Shown here in pieces: positions 59,923 through 64,000 of a stretch of DNA of 64,000 bases. A program made the translations under genes and the position numbers. The DNA comes from UBA6627 sp965248675 (GTDB lineage: Bacteria; Chloroflexota; Dehalococcoidia; UBA2979), in NCBI GenBank assembly GCA_965248675.1, contig CBDFJZ010000007.1, positions 248,001 to 312,000 of the forward strand. The letters are read 5' to 3'. The notes under the pieces were generated by a model that saw only the letters and a list, made by a program, of their open reading frames with translations, was not told the origin of the DNA and ran no database searches. Position 1 is the stretch's first letter; each line of letters begins with the position of its first letter.

Positions 59923-61101
59923 ATGCAGCTAGCCCAGCGTGTCCAGCAACTCCCGCCATACCTCTTCGCCGCGATCTCCCGGATGATCGAGGAGAAGCGA
60001 TCGCAAGGCGTCGACGTCATCTCGCTGGGCATCGGTGACCCCGATCTGCCCACCCCGCCGCACCTGATCGAGCGCCTTCAGCAGGCCGCGACCGATCCCG
60101 CGAATCACCGCTACCCGGAGTCCGCGGGGTTGCCCGAGCTGCGCGAGGCGATCGCCCGCTGGTACGCGAGCCGGCACGGTGTCACGCTCGACCCCGAGAC
60201 CGAGGTCGTCGTGCTGATCGGGTCGAAGGAAGGCATTGCCCACCTGCCGCTCTGCCTGATCGATCCCGGCGACGTCTCACTGATCACCGATCCCGGCTAC
60301 CCCGTCTACGACGTCGCGACGATGTTCGCGGGCGGCGAAACGGTGCGCATTCCGCTCTCCGAGGAAGACGGGTGGCTGCCCCGTCTCGACGACGTCGATC
60401 CGGCGGATGCGGCTCGCGCGCGCATCCTCTGGCTGAACTACCCGAACAACCCGACCGGCGCGCTGGCCGATCTGCCGTTCTTCGAGCGCGCGGTCGCCTG
60501 GGCGCGCGACCACGACGTCGTGATCGCGCACGACCTCGCGTACGCCGACGTCACGTTCGACGGCTACGTGGCGCCCTCGATCCTCGAGGTCGACGGCGCG
60601 CGCGACGTGGCGATCGAGTTCAACTCGCTCTCGAAGACGTTCAACATGACCGGCTGGCGGGCGGCGATGGCGGTCGGCAACGCCGAGGTGATCGACGCGC
60701 TCACCCGCGTGAAGACGAACATGGACAGCGGACTGCCACAGGCGATCCAGCAGATGGCGATCACCGCCCTCGACGACCCGCGCGACGCGATTACCTCACA
60801 TAACGAGACCTACCAGCGGCGTCGCGATCGCGCCGTCGAGGTGCTCCGCGAACTCGGCCTCCGCGTCGAGCCGCCGAAGGCCTCGCTCTACGTGTGGGCG
60901 CGCTTGCCGTCCGGTGAACCGTCCTCGGGCGAGTACGCGGCGCGGCTCGTGAACGAGACGGGCGTGGTGTTGACCCCGGGCGCCTCGTACGGCGACGCCG
61001 GGGAGGGCTACATCCGAATCTCGCTCACCGTGCCCGACGACCGCCTCGAGGAGGCGCTGAGCCGGCTGTCTCGATTCGCCCGCGAGGAAGCCGCTCTCTA
61101 A
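59923..61101 (+). CDS. dapL: LL-diaminopimelate aminotransferase-type class I aminotransferase
   Basis: DapL makes LL-diaminopimelate directly from tetrahydrodipicolinate. The 392-residue fold type I aminotransferase has VISLGIGDPDLPTPPHL, VVVLIGSKEGIAHLPLCLIDPGD, LNYPNNPTGALAD and the PLP Lys in FNSLSKTFNMTGWR. The SLGIGDPDLPTP and GSKEGI blocks are typical of DapL and its relatives. The position beside dapF supports the call, but generic aspartate-type transaminase remains possible. The 63-base gap before it shows no clear site. Confidence 0.85.
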   Translation: MQLAQRVQQLPPYLFAAISRMIEEKRSQGVDVISLGIGDPDLPTPPHLIERLQQAATDPANHRYPESAGLPELREAIARWYASRHGVTLDPETEVVVLIGSKEGIAHLPLCLIDPGDVSLITDPGYPVYDVATMFAGGETVRIPLSEEDGWLPRLDDVDPADAARARILWLNYPNNPTGALADLPFFERAVAWARDHDVVIAHDLAYADVTFDGYVAPSILEVDGARDVAIEFNSLSKTFNMTGWRAAMAVGNAEVIDALTRVKTNMDSGLPQAIQQMAITALDDPRDAITSHNETYQRRRDRAVEVLRELGLRVEPPKASLYVWARLPSGEPSSGEYAARLVNETGVVLTPGASYGDAGEGYIRISLTVPDDRLEEALSRLSRFAREEAAL

Positions 61102-61160
61102 CGTCGACCGGCGGAGGCTGCGCTCTCGCGCGATGGGCGCACGATCGGCTCACGCTTCGC

Positions 61161-61199
61161 TAAACTGGTAGCGAGCGTCCGTCAGGCGGACGCGGGAGG
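61161..61199 (+). promoter_or_regulatory. hflX leader: -10 box, 5' hairpin and ribosome-binding site
   Basis: TAAACT (61161-61166) is a plausible -10, so transcription would begin about 61173. The RNA would open with a perfect hairpin GCGTCCG/CGGACGC (61175-61193), directly followed by GGGAGG (61194-61199). Six bases later is an ATA codon in frame with hflX. Confidence 0.5.
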
Positions 61200-61205
61200 C
61201 ACCAG

Positions 61206-62447
61206 ATACCCCGCAAGCGACGTCGCAACGTCCAGCCCTCACCCAACGGGCGCGTCCGCCGCGCCCCGTCCAACAACGGACGACGCGACCCGCGCAGCAC
61301 CGCACCGCCCCAGGAACGCGCCTTCCTCGTCGCCGTCGACACGCACGATCGCGGGGCGATGTCGGTCGACGAGTCGCTCCGCGAACTCGGGCGCCTCGTC
61401 CGCACGGCCGGCGGCACCGTCGTCGCCACCACGACCCAGCGACGCCGGCGCCCCGACCCCGCCACCTACATCGGCTCCGGCAAGGTCGAGGAGATCGTCA
61501 GCCAGCGCGGCGCGACCGATTACACGACGGTCGTCTTCGACGACGCGCTGAGCCCTTCGCAGCAGCTCAATCTCGAGGAGACGCTGAAGGTCAAGGTGCT
61601 AGACCGGTCGGCGCTGATCCTCGACATCTTCGCCAGCCGCGCACGCACGCGAGAGGCGTCGCTACAGGTGGAGCTGGCGCAGCACGAGTACTTGCTGCCG
61701 CGTCTCCGGGGGCAGTGGCAGCACCTCGAACGGACCGAGGGCGGGATCGGAACGCGTGGCCCCGGCGAAACGCAGCTCGAGACCGACCGTCGCCTGATCG
61801 GCGCCCGGATCTCGCGCCTCAAGTCCCAGATCGAGGCGGTGCGTAAGCAGCGGGCGCTGCAGCGGGCACGCCGCGAGCGCTTCGGGATCCCGACCGTCGC
61901 CCTCGTCGGCTACACGAACGCCGGCAAATCCTCGATCCTGCGCGCGCTCGCCGGTGCGGACGTGCTTGTGGCCGACGCCCCGTTCGCGACGCTCGACCCG
62001 GTGACGAGGCGCGTCGGATCGGGCGCGGTGGAGTCGTTCCTGCTCACGGACACCGTCGGCTTCATGCAGAAGCTCCCGACGCAGCTCGTGTCCGCGTTCC
62101 GCGCCACCCTCGAGGAGCTCGAGCTGGCCGATCTGCTGCTCCACGTCGTCGACGCCACCTCGAGCGCGGTGGCCGCGCAACACGCGACGGTGCTCGCGAC
62201 ACTCGCGGACCTCGGGCTCGCCGAGCTGCCGATCCTCACGGTTTTCAACAAGGCGGACGAGCTGCTCCGGGACGACGGCCAGCCGATGAGCAGTGAGGCC
62301 GACCTCACCGCGTTGGCCGTGCCCGAGCTGCCCGGCCTCACCGGCGAGGTGCGCTACGTCTCCGCGACCGAGGGTTGGTGCACCGGGGCGCTCCGCGAAC
62401 GACTGCTTTACGAATTCTTCGGGGCGACGCTCTCGCCGATCGGCTAG
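61206..62447 (+). CDS. hflX: GTPase HflX, probable ATA start
   Basis: HflX is a ribosome-associated GTPase that splits or rescues stalled ribosomes. It has the glycine-rich linker RTEGGIGTRGPGETQLETDRR, the G1 motif LVGYTNAGKSS, G3 LTDTVGF and G4 FNKAD. The first ATG, at 61359, lies after the family's first strand: ERAFLVAVDTHD is encoded upstream of it. That frame is open back to an ATA at 61206 with a perfect GGAGG six bases before. This gives 413 residues, the normal length, with a basic N-terminal tail (PRKRRRNVQPSPNGRVRRAP). The end overlaps the convergent gene by four bases. Confidence 0.85.
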   Translation: MPRKRRRNVQPSPNGRVRRAPSNNGRRDPRSTAPPQERAFLVAVDTHDRGAMSVDESLRELGRLVRTAGGTVVATTTQRRRRPDPATYIGSGKVEEIVSQRGATDYTTVVFDDALSPSQQLNLEETLKVKVLDRSALILDIFASRARTREASLQVELAQHEYLLPRLRGQWQHLERTEGGIGTRGPGETQLETDRRLIGARISRLKSQIEAVRKQRALQRARRERFGIPTVALVGYTNAGKSSILRALAGADVLVADAPFATLDPVTRRVGSGAVESFLLTDTVGFMQKLPTQLVSAFRATLEELELADLLLHVVDATSSAVAAQHATVLATLADLGLAELPILTVFNKADELLRDDGQPMSSEADLTALAVPELPGLTGEVRYVSATEGWCTGALRERLLYEFFGATLSPIG

Positions 62448-63640
62448 TCGCTGCCCTCGTCTCGCTCCCGTTCGCAGACGATCGCGGTGGACTCCGATCC
62501 GACGCGCGTCAGTGCCACGGTGAGCACCCGATCGCCCTCGAGCAGTCGATCGAGGCGCGCCGCCAGCTCGTTCGTGTCGATCGGCGACCCGCGCCGCATC
62601 ACCTCGACCCGACCAGCCCCGAGGCGAACGAACTCCTCGAGCAGCCGCTGCTCGCCGAACGGCAACGAGGCGAGCACCCGGAACCGCCGCGCGAACGGCG
62701 TATCCGTCGCGTGGTCGGCCGACAGATAGGCGATCCGCGCGTCGAGCTGCCATGCCTCGATCTGCGCGGCCAGATGGCGTACGAGCTGTGCTCGCCCAAC
62801 CGCCGGGTCCGGATCGTACAGGTATCGACCGACCGGAGCCACTGTGGGCGGCCCGGAATCCGGGTCGCCGCTCAGATCCGAGGAGCTCCCGTTGAACGCG
62901 AGCAGCGTCGCGCGCCGGCTCGTGGAGGCGAGCTCGCCGAGCCACAGCACCGCCTCGACCAGTCGCCCATCGAGCGAGATGAACTCGAGCTCGCCCTCAG
63001 GCGGCAAGCGATCACGGTCGATCCCCGGGGCGAGCTTCAGCCCGGCCGCGGGGAAGCGGCGCGCCACGTCGACCGCGACGGTCAACGGCGGCGACCATCG
63101 TTCGGGGTCCAGGCGGCGACCGCCGACGTCGCGACGCGAGGGATCGAGCCAGGCGGCGTCACAGCCGTGGGTGCCGGCAGCCTCGAGGGTGCCAGACACA
63201 AACTGCACGCGGTCGGACAGGCCTCGGACGGCCACGTTCGCCTCGGCCATCGCGAGCCGCCCGCGATCGCGATCGACGGCTACGACGCGGGACTGACGAG
63301 CGATCTCGAGCAGGTCGCCGCCCATGCCGCAGCCGAGGTCGGCGACGGACCGCCGGCCGGCGAATCGCCGCGCCGTGTGCCGCGCGATCAGCTCGCTCGA
63401 TGCCTGTTCTGCGGCCTCACGGTCACAGAACAGCTCCGCGGCATCGCTGAACTTCGAGGATGCTGCCGCGCGCCCGATCGCGAGCGCCATCGCCGCACGA
63501 GCTCGTTCCGCCGGGTAGGCGCGACGGAGCACCTCGATCACGCGCAATTCGTCGGCGTCGGCGGCGAGCCGGTCCATCGCGAGTCGGGCCGCGGCGGCGC
63601 CCTCGGGCGTGCGGAGCCAGGCGAGATCCTCGGGCGTCAC
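62444..63640 (-). CDS. THUMP-like class I SAM-dependent methyltransferase
   Basis: The 398 residues have the SAM motif I VADLGCGMGGDLLEIA followed by AVDRDRGRLAMAEAN. The post-motif DAAWLDPSRRDVGGRR is typical of a family with a THUMP-like C-terminal domain (PFAM THUMP_like), often annotated as hypothetical methyltransferases. An RNA substrate is likely but not shown. ATG at 63640 lies three bases after the upstream gene stop. It overlaps hflX convergently in CTAG. Confidence 0.82.
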   Translation of the reverse strand: MTPEDLAWLRTPEGAAAARLAMDRLAADADELRVIEVLRRAYPAERARAAMALAIGRAAASSKFSDAAELFCDREAAEQASSELIARHTARRFAGRRSVADLGCGMGGDLLEIARQSRVVAVDRDRGRLAMAEANVAVRGLSDRVQFVSGTLEAAGTHGCDAAWLDPSRRDVGGRRLDPERWSPPLTVAVDVARRFPAAGLKLAPGIDRDRLPPEGELEFISLDGRLVEAVLWLGELASTSRRATLLAFNGSSSDLSGDPDSGPPTVAPVGRYLYDPDPAVGRAQLVRHLAAQIEAWQLDARIAYLSADHATDTPFARRFRVLASLPFGEQRLLEEFVRLGAGRVEVMRRGSPIDTNELAARLDRLLEGDRVLTVALTRVGSESTAIVCERERDEGSD

Positions 63641-63643
63641 GGG

Positions 63644-64000
63644 CTAGCGGCGGGAGCCGAGCTGGTACTCGACCGGGCTGCGGAGCCAGTCGCGATCGGC
63701 GTAGCGTTCCCGGAGCACGGTGCGCACCTCCTCGAGCACCTGCGCGCTCGCGTTGACGGCGCGACGGGCGGCGGCCTCGTCCCCCGCGAGCCCGGCGCCG
63801 AGGTCGTCGAGCCAGCCGCCGAGGCGCTGCCCGATCCTCGTCTCGGCCGCCTCGGAGCGCAGCAGCTCCGCGGGCGGGTGCGCGCCATCGTCCATCAGGC
63901 AGGCGAGCCGGAGCAGCGCGCCGCTCAGCTCGCCTGCGGCCGCGAGCGCATGGTCGGGCGCCGCCGCGAGCGGCCACAACGCGCGCGCTGAGGCGTGGGC
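63644..64000 (-). CDS. Hypothetical protein, 5' truncated by window edge
   Basis: At least 118 residues read from the window edge (first codon GCC at 64000) to the stop. It is helical and Ala-rich with DDGAHPPAELLRSEAAETRIG and ERYADRDWLRSPVEYQLGSRR at the end. The true start lies outside the window. I do not recognise it. The frame is close to the following methyltransferase, so the two may be co-transcribed. Confidence 0.55.
   Translation of the reverse strand, partial: AHASARALWPLAAAPDHALAAAGELSGALLRLACLMDDGAHPPAELLRSEAAETRIGQRLGGWLDDLGAGLAGDEAAARRAVNASAQVLEEVRTVLRERYADRDWLRSPVEYQLGSRR

Overview
This is a 64 kb window of high-GC bacterial chromosome, roughly two-thirds G+C by eye, densely packed and almost entirely housekeeping. 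Many genes overlap by 4 bases (ATGA or GTGA) and GTG starts are common. No rRNA, tRNA, CRISPR array, transposase or prophage was seen. The best guess for the host is a high-GC Chloroflexota-type lineage. This is inference from the gene mix: HisZ/HisG, DapL, RNase J, the Tat and FtsK neighbourhood, and two-hexamer promoters with TTGACG and TAnnnT boxes. A 16S or marker-gene tree would be needed to settle it.

Layout. Positions 1-11,800 (+): end of polA, mutM, an alpha/beta hydrolase-fold protein without the usual nucleophile, a P1-family self-cleaving peptidase, panB-panC behind a clear promoter, yebC, a 24-bp tandem repeat, ruvC-ruvA, a diguanylate cyclase, uvrB, a HAD phosphatase, then a peptidase E-like gene. 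Positions 12,560-22,750 (-): a long run reading leftward, yceD-rpmF-fabD-fabG-nusB-acpP, then tatA-tatC, a family 4 uracil-DNA glycosylase, RNase J, ftsK and a small membrane protein. Positions 22,870-25,960 (+): modABC molybdate transporter and the RNase P RNA gene. Positions 26,059-34,330: a mixed region with a hicAB toxin-antitoxin pair, a frameshifted ROK sugar kinase, a two-domain VOC protein, a GNAT/flavin-oxidoreductase-fold pair, murE, a zinc alcohol dehydrogenase, a class III aminotransferase and a short structured transcript.

Positions 34,333-43,209 (+): birA and then the histidine operon hisZ-hisG-x-hisD-hisC-hisB-pcp-hisN. The operon is preceded by a textbook-looking attenuator: a 28-residue leader peptide with five alternating histidines, competing hairpins and a terminator. 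HisG is a tandem fusion of two HisG domains. Positions 43,213-49,559 (-): purine genes guaA, purD, cupin, purB, purC, an atypical low-GC hypothetical, and purS. Positions 49,713-62,447 (+): Sua5/TsaC, rpiB, a penicillin-acylase homologue, a polyprenyl synthase, pgk, a degenerate phosphoglycerate-mutase-like gene, tpiA, miaA, dapF, a two-domain GNAT, dapL-like aminotransferase, and hflX with an apparent ATA start. Positions 62,444-64,000 (-): a THUMP-like methyltransferase and a partial gene.

The most notable signals are regulatory rather than a new gene system: the his attenuator, the small switch-like transcript at 34,073-34,265, and the non-canonical starts of hflX and a GNAT gene. Next come two enzyme homologues that appear to have lost catalytic residues, and the double HisG.
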